From Roseovarius aestuarii (GTDB lineage Bacteria > Pseudomonadota > Alphaproteobacteria > Rhodobacterales > Rhodobacteraceae): a stretch of DNA of 64,000 bases. The stretch is taken from the NCBI RefSeq assembly GCF_019966515.1, contig NZ_JAIMIB010000018.1:40059-104058 (forward strand), given 5' to 3'. The notes under the pieces were generated by a model, which searched no databases, was not told the DNA's origin, and was given only the letters and a program-made list of their open reading frames with translations. Positions 1 to 7,689 of the stretch are shown one piece after another. The translations under genes were made by a program, and so were the position numbers. Position 1 is the stretch's first letter. Each line of letters opens with the position of its first letter.

Positions 1-471
1 AAGGGCGAAATCAAATACGCTTCAGCGTTCGGCGGCTAAGTTTTCGTTTTGGTGCTCCGAGAACGAGGGCTCAATGTATGAAGAGCGGACATTCAATACG
101 CAGGGATTAAGGGCAGCTTCGTCCGCGACCCGGTCATTAAACCGATCTACAGTGAAGGATCGGTTTGGACATGTGTTGAAACGAAAACTAATAATATTCG
201 GTAGAAGTTAGATCTTATCATGGGAGCTAGAACGGTCAATAATATATTAAAAGCAATGGATTAACAAAAATCTCGCAATCAAGGTTATGCTAAGCTAGTT
301 GCTAATGTGAATGATCCATTTGTGGAGATAGGATTCTCAAGTTGTCAGAGCTATCGGCTGGCTTCAATCCACTTTGACATCATCGTAAGACCCCTGGAGC
401 ACTCGTTGGGTATTTCGCGGCGCTTAATCCGCGCAATCCGCACGGCAATGCCACCCCGCTATAGCGGGAGG
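1..471. other. Left-edge region without a recognisable gene
   Basis: No convincing gene is seen here. The first 39 bases read in frame 1 as a short GC-rich peptide ending in a stop at 37-39, which could be the C-terminus of a plus-strand gene that begins outside the window; this is too short to name. From about 100 to 310 the composition is clearly more AT-rich than the flanking coding sequence. The stretch ends at the stop codon of the minus-strand ABC permease, so it also holds the 3' end of that operon, but no clear hairpin with a T tract was found. Confidence 0.4.
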
Positions 472-1266
472 TTAGCCCCGCTTGCGCTTCATCAGCCCAC
501 GCGCAGGATCATAGCCAATGATGCTGCACGCCATGAACACCGCAAAACAGGCCAGTACCCAGAGCAGTGCTGCGCCGTTGAACTGCTCATAAAGCGCAAA
601 GCGGATCAATTCGACGGCGTGCGTAAACGGGTTGAGCGCACAGAGATCGCGCAGGAAAGGGGAGCTTTCCGCCATTTTCCACAAGGGATAGAGCGCCGTG
701 GACATGAAGAACATCGGAAAGATCACGAAATTCATTACGCCCGCGAAATTTTCCAGCTGTTTGATGGTGGAGGAGATCAACAACCCTAGCGCCCCTAGCA
801 TCAGCCCTGTCAGGATGAGGGCCGGGAACAGATAGAGATACCCCATCGGCGGCAGGGTGATGCCAAATAAGGCAGCGATGGCGAGGAAGACATAGACCTG
901 CAGGATCGACACTGCGACACCGGCCAGTAACTTGCAGAACAGCAACCAGCTGCGGGGCAGGCGGCTGGTCAGCAATAGCCGCATCGAGCCCATTTCCTGA
1001 TCGTAAACCAGCGAGAGCGAGGATTGCATCCCGTTGAACAGCTGGATCATGCCGCATAGGCCCGGCACTATATAGACCTCGTAGGTGATATAGGTCTGGT
1101 AGGGCGGGATGATCGACAGACCAAGTGCGGCGCGAAACCCGGCGGCAAACACTACCAGCCAGACCAACGGTCGCACAAGCGCCGCCAGAAAGCGCGAGCG
1201 CTGGTTGAGAAAGCGCATCGCCTCGCGCAAGACGATGGCCCGCAGGGCGATGAGATACCCGTTCAT
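472..1266 (-). CDS. ABC-2 type permease, PedC/LutF-like, quinoprotein-associated
   Basis: Integral membrane permease of 264 aa with about six hydrophobic segments and the usual size and layout of ABC-2 type transport proteins. Segments lie near residues 25-48, 60-80, 105-135, 140-165, 175-195 and 235-255. Its start codon overlaps the stop of the upstream ATPase gene (ATGA at 1263-1266), so the two are translationally coupled and should form one transporter. In PQQ alcohol dehydrogenase loci, permeases of this type (PedC of Pseudomonas, LutF of Methylorubrum) occur with a matching ATPase, a periplasmic binding protein and a beta-propeller protein, all of which are present here. The substrate is not known from sequence; lanthanide or cofactor handling is suggested by family context only. 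Confidence 0.85.
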   Translation of the reverse strand: MNGYLIALRAIVLREAMRFLNQRSRFLAALVRPLVWLVVFAAGFRAALGLSIIPPYQTYITYEVYIVPGLCGMIQLFNGMQSSLSLVYDQEMGSMRLLLTSRLPRSWLLFCKLLAGVAVSILQVYVFLAIAALFGITLPPMGYLYLFPALILTGLMLGALGLLISSTIKQLENFAGVMNFVIFPMFFMSTALYPLWKMAESSPFLRDLCALNPFTHAVELIRFALYEQFNGAALLWVLACFAVFMACSIIGYDPARGLMKRKRG

Positions 1267-1994
1267 GCGGTCACGCCTTCGGGGGCGGGGCCGGTCATGC
1301 GGATGAAGGCATCCAACAAGGAGCCGTCTCCGGCGAGGGTGGCAGCATCGTCATGCGCCAGCACCCGGCCTTCGTGCAGGACAACCACGTCATCGGTGGC
1401 CCGGATCTCATCCACCAGATGGGTGGCCCAGAATACCAGCAGGCCGTTGTCGGCCAGATCATGCACATGGGCGGTGATGGCCTGTCGCGCCGCGGTGTCC
1501 AAACCGACTGTGGCTTCGTCCAGCAACAGCACCTGCGGATCATGGATCAGCGCGCGGGCAATTTCCATTCGCCGCCGATGCCCGCCATTCAGGGCACGGG
1601 CTTTCTCACCGCTGCGGTCTCGCATCCCCAGCCGGTCAAGCGCGGCGTCAATGCTGCGTTGCGCATTGCGGCCCGAGAGGCCCTGAAGCGCCGCGAAATA
1701 GCGTAGATTCTGCATGACGGACAGGTCAAGTTCCAGCGTCTGCTGCTGAAACACAACGCCGATTTTGCCCAGGGCCGCGCGCGGCTCTCGGGCCAGGTCG
1801 TGTCCGGCTACGTGGATTGTGCCTTCGCGGGTGACCAACAGCCGTGTGAGCAGCGAAAACAGCGTCGACTTGCCTGCGCCGTTGAGGCCGAGTAGGGCGC
1901 AAAATCGACCTTGTTCCAGCACAAATGAAACGTTATCCAGCGCCGTCTTGGCGCCGTAGCGGTAGCTGATGTGTTCCAGTCTTAGGGTGCTCAC
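1263..1994 (-). CDS. ABC transporter ATPase, PQQ alcohol dehydrogenase-associated type
   Basis: Nucleotide-binding subunit of 243 aa, beginning with a GTG codon. Visible motifs: Walker A GLNGAGKST near residue 37, signature LNGGH near residue 140 (a departure from the usual LSGGQ), Walker B VLLLDEATVGLD near residue 155, and the switch His in WATHLVDE. It sits 4 bases downstream of the small exported protein gene and overlaps the permease gene by four bases, so the two are presumably one transporter. The sequence and order match the ATPase of the PedABC / LutE family found beside quinoprotein dehydrogenases. Whether it drives export or import cannot be read from the sequence; ABC-2 permeases are usually exporters. 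The altered signature keeps the Gly-Gly pair, so activity is plausible. Confidence 0.88.
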   Translation of the reverse strand: MSTLRLEHISYRYGAKTALDNVSFVLEQGRFCALLGLNGAGKSTLFSLLTRLLVTREGTIHVAGHDLAREPRAALGKIGVVFQQQTLELDLSVMQNLRYFAALQGLSGRNAQRSIDAALDRLGMRDRSGEKARALNGGHRRRMEIARALIHDPQVLLLDEATVGLDTAARQAITAHVHDLADNGLLVFWATHLVDEIRATDDVVVLHEGRVLAHDDAATLAGDGSLLDAFIRMTGPAPEGVTA

Positions 1995-1998
1995 CCGG

Positions 1999-2427
1999 CT
2001 ATTGGATCACGATTTCAACGCGTTGGCCATCCCCCGTTGAACCGGGCTGGCGCAATTCGTAGCGCCCGGGTTTGATGGCGATAAACTCAATTTCCATTGT
2101 GCCGGCGTCGTCGAACTCCACGCTGTCCACGCCCAGGGGCCGGATTTCCAGCCCGTTGATGACAATCTCGTTGATCCAGATTGCGCGGAAAAACCCGGCG
2201 CCCTCAAGCGCCAGTTCGCCGGTGCCGTCCGAGACAATCTCGATCTCGTAGGCCGTACCTGATTTCAGCATCAGCGGTCCGTCGGCGATGGGTTGGCCCA
2301 CCGACAGGGTCAGTTCGTCCAGCTCTTCCTTGTTGTTACTGGACAGAAGGCCAGCGAAACCCAGATCATGTGCCGAAGCAGGCAGGGCGAGGGCGAGTAT
2401 CGTGAGGCCGGCGTAAAACGATTTCAT
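1999..2427 (-). CDS. Small exported protein with cupredoxin-like C-terminal half
   Basis: 142-aa protein with a clear signal peptide ending at an A-S-A motif (residues about 1-19), so it is periplasmic. The start at 2427 is chosen because AAGGAGA lies at the right distance and the signal peptide begins there; a longer frame to 2478 has no such support. The rest is beta-rich. Segments such as GTMEIEFIAIKPGRYELRQPG have the look of cupredoxin-like folds, where a late loop often reads PGxYxL, but no Cys/His/Met copper set is seen. It lies between the NitT-type ATPase gene and the PedA/LutE-type ATPase gene and is probably co-transcribed with both. Function unknown; the association with quinoprotein transport genes suggests a periplasmic accessory role. 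Confidence 0.75.
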   Translation of the reverse strand: MKSFYAGLTILALALPASAHDLGFAGLLSSNNKEELDELTLSVGQPIADGPLMLKSGTAYEIEIVSDGTGELALEGAGFFRAIWINEIVINGLEIRPLGVDSVEFDDAGTMEIEFIAIKPGRYELRQPGSTGDGQRVEIVIQ

Positions 2428-2428
2428 G

Positions 2429-3040
2429 TCAGTCTCCTTTCTGTTGGTCAGATTGTATTGTGGCGGGGTGGCCTGCAAGGCTGATCACCCGTGTCGCCAG
2501 GCGCTTCGCTTCGCTCATGGCATGGGTGACGAAGATTGTTGTGGGCTGTACCTCTGCGATCAGGAGTTCTGTCAGGGTCAGCATATCCTCGGCGGTTTTA
2601 TCATCAAGCGAGACGAAAGGCTCATCCATGATCAGCAGTTCCGGGGCGCCACCAAAGCCACGCGCCAGCGACAGTCGCCGCTGCTGGCCCAGCGAAAGCT
2701 GTCCGGGAAAATCCCCGGCCTTATCCGCCAATCCAACACTGTCCAGCGCGGCGAAGCACGCCGTACGGCCAAGGCCGGGATGCACCAGACGCAAATTGTC
2801 CAGGACCGATCGCCAGGGCAGCAACGTGGGTTCTTGAAACACGATGCCGATCCGGTCGGGCCGGTCGATGTTGCCGGTAAATTCCGTATCTATTCCCGCG
2901 ATAAGACGCAAAAGCGTGGATTTGCCGACCCCTGAGGGGCCAACCAGTGCAAGGGTCTGATCAGTAGGTAAATCAAAGCGGATGTCGCGCAGAACCCGGA
3001 CGCTGCCGAAGGATTTATCCTGCACATCAACGCGGATCAT
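2429..3040 (-). CDS. NitT/TauT-type ABC transporter ATPase
   Basis: 203-aa ATP-binding subunit. Walker A GPSGVGKST, Q-loop followed by EPTLLPWRSVLDN (typical of the nitrate/taurine/sulfonate group), signature LSLGQ, Walker B LLIMDEPF and switch His in VTHAMSEA are all present. The start at 3040 is chosen because its ATG overlaps the TGA of the permease gene (ATGA at 3037-3040); a 17-residue longer frame is possible but not needed. It is somewhat short for the family (usually about 240-260 aa), ending soon after the switch region. With the permease and the binding protein upstream it forms a three-gene importer. The substrate cannot be named. Confidence 0.87.
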   Translation of the reverse strand: MIRVDVQDKSFGSVRVLRDIRFDLPTDQTLALVGPSGVGKSTLLRLIAGIDTEFTGNIDRPDRIGIVFQEPTLLPWRSVLDNLRLVHPGLGRTACFAALDSVGLADKAGDFPGQLSLGQQRRLSLARGFGGAPELLIMDEPFVSLDDKTAEDMLTLTELLIAEVQPTTIFVTHAMSEAKRLATRVISLAGHPATIQSDQQKGD

Positions 3041-3780
3041 GCCGTTCTCCAGCGTCTTGTGCGGCGTTCCCAGGGTTGCAGCAGGCTCCATTCCACCGCC
3101 AGCATCACCGCGATGAAGGAAAAGGCATAGATCAACACATGGGTGACATCAAAGAGTTGAAAATACAGATGGATTTGGAAGCCGATCCCGTCGGAACGAC
3201 CAAGGAACTCGACCACCAGTACAATCTTCCAGATGACCGCAAGACCAGAGCGCGCCGCCCCGGCGATGAACGGGGCCAGTTGCGGCAGCGTCACATGGCG
3301 CAACCGGGTACCGAACGGCATGGCGAAGACCCGTGCCATTGCCGACAGACCCGGATCAAGCGCGCGTGCGCCTTCGCGGATCACCGTCACGACATTGGGG
3401 ATTTTGTTGAGCGTTACAGCGATGATAGCGGCGGTCTCGTTCAGACCGATCCAGAGATAGCAAAGTACGATCAACACCAACGCGGGCAGATTGAGAAACA
3501 CCACCAGCCAGGGGTCGAGCCATTGATCCAGTTTTGGGTTCAGCCCCATCGCCAGCCCCAGTGCCAGGCCGATGCTCATCGCCAGGGCAAAGGCCCCGAT
3601 CACCCGGAGCAGTGTGCGGCCAAGATGATATGGCAGATCGCCTGAGGTGATCGCCTGCCATGCGGGAGAGGCTAGGCTGTAAGGTGTGGGCAGAACCTGC
3701 GGATCGGCGGTGATCCATGCCGCCAGCGTCCAGATCGCCAGCAAGCCAAAGAGGGAGAGGGCGCGAACGCTCAGATCCAT
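3037..3780 (-). CDS. NitT/TauT-type ABC transporter permease
   Basis: 247-aa inner membrane protein of the binding-protein-dependent (BPD_transp_1) permease family, with about six hydrophobic helices and an EAA-like loop around GARALDPGLSAMARVFAMP followed by LPQLAPFIAGAARSGLAVIWK, which is the ATPase contact region typical of SsuC/TauC-like proteins. The start at 3780 places the ATG 10 bases after the stop of the binding-protein gene; the longer frame to 3852 would overlap that gene heavily. It is coupled to the ATPase gene by an ATGA overlap. Together with its neighbours it should import a small organic or ionic solute. Confidence 0.87.
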   Translation of the reverse strand: MDLSVRALSLFGLLAIWTLAAWITADPQVLPTPYSLASPAWQAITSGDLPYHLGRTLLRVIGAFALAMSIGLALGLAMGLNPKLDQWLDPWLVVFLNLPALVLIVLCYLWIGLNETAAIIAVTLNKIPNVVTVIREGARALDPGLSAMARVFAMPFGTRLRHVTLPQLAPFIAGAARSGLAVIWKIVLVVEFLGRSDGIGFQIHLYFQLFDVTHVLIYAFSFIAVMLAVEWSLLQPWERRTRRWRTA

Positions 3781-3790
3781 GATGGTGCCG

Positions 3791-4762
3791 TCATTCAAGC
3801 ACCGGGAACAGGCCATCAGGCAGGGCGGTGGCCTTGCCAACCAGCTGTGCACCTCCCAACTCGGCCATCAGCGTCAGAAAGGTCCCGGCGCTGTCCGGAT
3901 CAACATTGCCGCGCGCCGGGATACCTGCACGGAAATCAGCGCGTAATGTTTCAAACTGCGCGTCATCGGTGGCATTCATCATCGGCCTGAGCGCCTCCCA
4001 GGCCGTGTCGTCGCTGGCCAACAGGGTCTTGGCATCGCGTGAGGCGGTATAGAGCGCCTGCAAGATACCGGGGTTTTCAGCAACAAAGCTTTCTTTCATC
4101 ACATAGCCGATCAGCGGAATATCCGGGTCGAGTCCAAGCGCGACAGAGGCATCCTGGACCGTCAGCAGGGACCGCATTCCGCCTGCTTTCATCTTGGCCA
4201 GAAAGTGCCAGAAGTTGACCGCTGCTGCCAGATCACCGTCCATTGCGGTTTTGAAGATCAGTGGCGGTGCGCCATAGACCTGCTCGGTTTCGGCGGCCAG
4301 ATCGAAACCGTGTTTCTGCGTGGCATAGGCGCGCAGGATCAACCAGCTTTTGTCCAGCGGCCCGCCAGCGATGCCAATCTTTCGGCCCGCCAGCCGGGGC
4401 AGGGTGGTCACGTCGCTGTCCTGAGGCACGACAATCCCGCCCACAGCGCGGGAATAAGGGATAAAGACATAATCTCTGCCTGCCGCTCGCTGCCGGGCTG
4501 TCCAGATCCAGTCAGCGACCATCAAATCGGCTGTGCCGCCTTCCAGCGCGACGCGGGTCGCGCCGTTATCAGCATAGGGCTGGACCTTCAGGGCAAAACC
4601 GTGCCGGGTGTCAAAGCCGTTATCGGTGATCGTCTGAAGCTCCCAGTTGACGGTGCCGATCTTGAGCACGGCCGCGCGTATCACGGTGGTGTCGGCCGCA
4701 GCCAGCGCGGCGGAAAGGCCTAACGCTGCAAGCGCACCGGTGATACGGCTGAAAAAGCTCAT
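3791..4762 (-). CDS. NMT1/THI5-like ABC periplasmic substrate-binding protein
   Basis: 323-aa exported protein with a signal peptide of about 23 residues ending AAADT and a good ribosome site (AGGAGATCAC before the ATG). The mature part has the layout of NMT1/SsuA-like binding proteins: an early hydrophobic strand with VLKIGTVNWELQTI, then GFALKVQPYADNGATRVALEGG and a hinge region near AGRKIGIAGGPLDKSW. This family binds sulfonates, nitrate, pyrimidine precursors or similar small ligands. The gene begins an importer operon (binding protein, permease, ATPase) that lies between two halves of a quinoprotein-associated gene set. The ligand cannot be told from sequence; a compound linked to quinoprotein function is a reasonable guess because of location. 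Confidence 0.85.
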   Translation of the reverse strand: MSFFSRITGALAALGLSAALAAADTTVIRAAVLKIGTVNWELQTITDNGFDTRHGFALKVQPYADNGATRVALEGGTADLMVADWIWTARQRAAGRDYVFIPYSRAVGGIVVPQDSDVTTLPRLAGRKIGIAGGPLDKSWLILRAYATQKHGFDLAAETEQVYGAPPLIFKTAMDGDLAAAVNFWHFLAKMKAGGMRSLLTVQDASVALGLDPDIPLIGYVMKESFVAENPGILQALYTASRDAKTLLASDDTAWEALRPMMNATDDAQFETLRADFRAGIPARGNVDPDSAGTFLTLMAELGGAQLVGKATALPDGLFPVLE

Positions 4763-4785
4763 GTGATCTCCTGTTCCGGGGCAGG

Positions 4786-5781
4786 TCAGTCGGGGGCGAC
4801 GACAACACCCCAGGGCTGCTGGCCCACCTGAATGGACTTGAGCGCTTTTTGGGCGGCCACATCAATCACGGTGATATCGTTTGAATTGCCATTGGTGGTC
4901 AGAAGGTGGGCCTGATCGGGGGTAAAGGCCATCTGCCAGACCCGTTGGCCGACAAGGATGTAGTCCTGCACCTCGTAGCTTTGTGCGTCAACCACCGCAA
5001 CGCGGTTGGCCGGCCCAAGCGCCACAAACAGCCAGTTGCCATCGGATGTCACCTTCATGCCCACCGGTTGCAACCATTCCGGCTGTACCCCAGGCACCTC
5101 GAAACCAATCTTGTGGATCAGTTCCGGCAGGTCGCCGGACGTGTCGATCACACTGACCGTACCGCCAATTTCCGAGCTGACAAACAGCTTCGTGCCATCA
5201 TCGGTATAGGTGGCATAGCGCGGGCGCTGATCGACGAGGATGTTGTGCTTGATCTTGTAGTCCGACGTGTCGATGAAATGCGCCATGTTGGTGGTCTCGG
5301 ACGTGTTGATCACCCATTTCGTATCAGGACTGATCGCCATGCCTTCGGGCTCTACGCCCACCGGAACCTCGGCCAGCACGGTGCGGCTTTCGGTATCGAC
5401 GACGGTGACTAGGTTGTCATCCTCATTGGCAATATAAAGCGGGTTGCCCGAGGGGTGCATGGTGAAGAGTTCAGGGTCCGGGCCTGAGGGCAGGGTGTAG
5501 AGTTCCTGATAGGTTTCGGTGTCGAACACGCGCACCGTGTCGTCATCGGAGGCGCAGACATATAGCAGCGCGCCATCGGGGCTAACGCCGATACCGCGCG
5601 GGCGGTTGCCCGAGGGGAATTCAGTAATCACCTCCCAGGTTTCGCTGTCGATCACGGTGACGGTGTTGCCCTTTTCATTGCTAACATAGACCTTGTTGGC
5701 CCAGGCCGGAGCCGCACAGATCATGGCCAGAGCGCAGGCAGTCACACAGGCACGAGCGAGCAGGGTAGGACGGCAGGACAT
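4786..5781 (-). CDS. PQQ-catabolism-associated YVTN beta-propeller protein
   Basis: 331-aa exported protein. The start at 5781 gives a signal peptide ending APAWA; the longer frame lacks support. Seven or so repeats carry the VxVIDxxxxxV / SPDGxxLYV pattern of YVTN beta-propellers, for example TVTVIDSETWEV, GVSPDGALLYVCASDDDTVRVFD and VTVIDVAAQKALKSI. This matches the family of propellers encoded beside PQQ-dependent alcohol dehydrogenase transport genes. It is expected in the periplasm. It precedes the NMT1-like binding protein gene by 23 bases and follows the PedB/LutA-like binding protein gene. Role unknown: possibly a scaffold or ligand-binding partner of the ABC system. Confidence 0.87.
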   Translation of the reverse strand: MSCRPTLLARACVTACALAMICAAPAWANKVYVSNEKGNTVTVIDSETWEVITEFPSGNRPRGIGVSPDGALLYVCASDDDTVRVFDTETYQELYTLPSGPDPELFTMHPSGNPLYIANEDDNLVTVVDTESRTVLAEVPVGVEPEGMAISPDTKWVINTSETTNMAHFIDTSDYKIKHNILVDQRPRYATYTDDGTKLFVSSEIGGTVSVIDTSGDLPELIHKIGFEVPGVQPEWLQPVGMKVTSDGNWLFVALGPANRVAVVDAQSYEVQDYILVGQRVWQMAFTPDQAHLLTTNGNSNDITVIDVAAQKALKSIQVGQQPWGVVVAPD

Positions 5782-5806
5782 TTTATAACTCCCTGTTATT
5801 ATTGTT

Positions 5807-6997
5807 TTATTCTGAAAACGCTGTGCAGGCGCTTTCCGGTTGATCCAGTCCGATCGTATCAAGAGTAGAGCGTTGATGCAGATAGCCGTCCTGCGGGGAG
5901 ACGCTGACGGTCAGGCGCCCATCTGTCAGCAGGACGGGGGTGCGCAACTGGCCGTTCCACTTGCGGAAATTCACCTTTCGACCCATGAAGGCGGCCAGTT
6001 CAAACTCATCTTCCAGCATATAGCTGCGCAGGCTGGCGGCATCGGCGGTGTTGGTGCGGATCACGGCCTCTCCGATGGACCGGATGGCAAGCCAGACACC
6101 GTAATCCTCTTCTTGAACATAGCGGCCTGACAGGGCCTCGAACCGGCGTTGGAACTGGGTGGCCCCCCAGGCTTCGTGCGCGGGATGCAAGCTGACGGGG
6201 CGTAGCCCGCCCGACCCCATCACCGGGCGCGGTGTCCAGCTGTGATAAGCCAGGTACGGGCCGAACACATCCGACGCATCGGCGGCGATCACGACATCAT
6301 GTTCCGGCGCACTCTGTGTGAAGACCGGAATTTGCCGCTGCACCAGCACATGGCCGGTATCTGTGCGCCGGGCGCCGCCGGTGTCTTCGAATTCACGCTG
6401 CTCGACCACCTCGCCGCCGAATTTGGTGATGGCACGCAGGTAAGCATCGCGCAGGGCCAGGTCAGCGGGGTTGGAACCGTGAACGAGGAAGATTTTGCGC
6501 CACTGTTTCCAGATGGTGAATTGCACCACCGCATCGGCCATCATCGAGATGCTGGGCGTAACATGCAGCAGGTTGGCACGGCATTGATCGTTGCGCAGGG
6601 TGGCGTCGCGTGCCCCTGCATTCATCACAAGCACATCCGGCCCCGCGGTATCGGCGATGCGCAACGTGTCTTCGGCATTGGCAATCACCACCAGCAGGGT
6701 GATCCCGTCCTCTAGGATCGTGTTCAGTGTCGCCTCAACCGTTTCGGGTGTGGCCGCATGGGTGCTGGTTTCAAATTTCATCCCAAGAAAACTGCCGGTG
6801 GTCTGGTTGTCCTCATCCGCAAGTGCCCCCCCGACAAACCCGAGATCTTCAGGTTTCAGTTCAAGCCGGGATATCGGCAAAAGCTCGGGATAGCTGACGC
6901 GCAGCACGGCGGTTCTGATCTCGAGCGCGGCAGCGCCTGCAGCGCCGAGAAGCGCAAAGACAAGCGACGCCAACATGATCTGCAGCCGTGGCAGCAC
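5807..6997 (-). CDS. Periplasmic binding protein of PQQ alcohol dehydrogenase ABC system (PedB/LutA-like)
   Basis: About 396 aa. I choose the GTG at 6997 because GGGGAGG lies 7 bases upstream and the following residues form a signal peptide (LASLVFALLGAAGAAA); an ATG at 6976 is the alternative. The long frame reaching 7402 runs into the divergent promoter region and is not supported. The mature protein has the type I periplasmic-binding fold (branched-chain amino acid receptor-like), with features such as GITLLVVIANAEDTLRIAD, an Asn-rich strand FLVHGSNPADLALRDAYLRAI and a C-terminal YLEDE-like lobe. Proteins of this kind accompany PedABC/LutABEF. In Methylorubrum the homologous system is tied to lanthanide use; that link is inference here. 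Confidence 0.83.
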   Translation of the reverse strand: MLPRLQIMLASLVFALLGAAGAAALEIRTAVLRVSYPELLPISRLELKPEDLGFVGGALADEDNQTTGSFLGMKFETSTHAATPETVEATLNTILEDGITLLVVIANAEDTLRIADTAGPDVLVMNAGARDATLRNDQCRANLLHVTPSISMMADAVVQFTIWKQWRKIFLVHGSNPADLALRDAYLRAITKFGGEVVEQREFEDTGGARRTDTGHVLVQRQIPVFTQSAPEHDVVIAADASDVFGPYLAYHSWTPRPVMGSGGLRPVSLHPAHEAWGATQFQRRFEALSGRYVQEEDYGVWLAIRSIGEAVIRTNTADAASLRSYMLEDEFELAAFMGRKVNFRKWNGQLRTPVLLTDGRLTVSVSPQDGYLHQRSTLDTIGLDQPESACTAFSE

Positions 6998-7140
6998 GAC
7001 AGATCCTCCCCTGCAGTATTCTCTGTTTTCCGTAGTGTGCACCAATTCGGTAGCGATGAAAAACCGATACCTTTGGCGCATTGCGGGAAAGTAGGACGCA
7101 TCTAGACTGACAAGGACCGAGATCAAACAGGTGGACTGAC
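6998..7140. promoter_or_regulatory. Divergent promoter region between binding-protein and MxaD-like operons
   Basis: 143-base intergenic stretch separating a minus-strand operon (binding protein, propeller, transporters) from a plus-strand operon (SRPBCC, propeller, SoxYZ-like). It must hold promoters for both directions. A Shine-Dalgarno-like AGGTGGA lies 5-11 bases before the ATG at 7141 and GGGGAGG before the GTG at 6997. I do not see a confident -35/-10 pair. Confidence 0.5.
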
Positions 7141-7689
7141 ATGCAAGTATTAAGACGCATCCTGATTGCGGCGTTGCCGGTGTTGTTGTTCTGCGTACCG
7201 ATAATGGCAGAGGCGCATGGCCCGACGCGTCAAAAGGTAACCCTGACCGCCGATATCGCAGCGCCACCAGAAGAAGTCTGGGCTGTGATCGGCAATTTTC
7301 AGGACATGAGCTGGCACCCGGCGGTGCATTCCTCGATCGGCGAGAATGGCAACGAGATCGACGCCACCCGCATCCTGACCCTGGGCGCCGAGGGCGGGCC
7401 AACGATTGACGAGGTGCTGTACAAGTACTCGGACGAGAAGATGAGCTATTCCTACCGCATTACCGAGGTTGCCGTAGAGGTGTTGCCGGTGACGAACTAT
7501 TCCTCGCATCTGACGGTGAAACCGGGGGCGGAAGGCGGCTCGGTCGTGGAATGGCGCGGCGCGTTCTATCGCGGCTATCCCAACAATGACCCACCGCCCG
7601 AGCTGAATGACGAGGCTGCGGTGGCCGCCGTGACCGGCGTTTATCAGGCGGGTCTGGATGCGCTGGCGGCGCGGTTTGCCGGCAATTAG
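7141..7689 (+). CDS. Exported SRPBCC-family protein, MxaD-like
   Basis: 182-aa protein with a signal peptide (to about residue 25, ending EAHG) and an SRPBCC / polyketide-cyclase-like domain: VTLTADIAAPPEEVWAVIGNFQ at the N-terminus, a central IDEVLYKYSDEKMSYSYRI strand pair and a long C-terminal helix GVYQAGLDALAARF. The family includes MxaD, a periplasmic protein encoded in methanol oxidation clusters and reported to help electron transfer between methanol dehydrogenase and its cytochrome. AGGTGGACTGAC precedes the ATG. It opens a plus-strand operon with a beta-propeller and a SoxYZ-like carrier. The MxaD assignment rests on fold, export and neighbourhood rather than on a decisive motif. 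Confidence 0.78.
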   Translation: MQVLRRILIAALPVLLFCVPIMAEAHGPTRQKVTLTADIAAPPEEVWAVIGNFQDMSWHPAVHSSIGENGNEIDATRILTLGAEGGPTIDEVLYKYSDEKMSYSYRITEVAVEVLPVTNYSSHLTVKPGAEGGSVVEWRGAFYRGYPNNDPPPELNDEAAVAAVTGVYQAGLDALAARFAGN

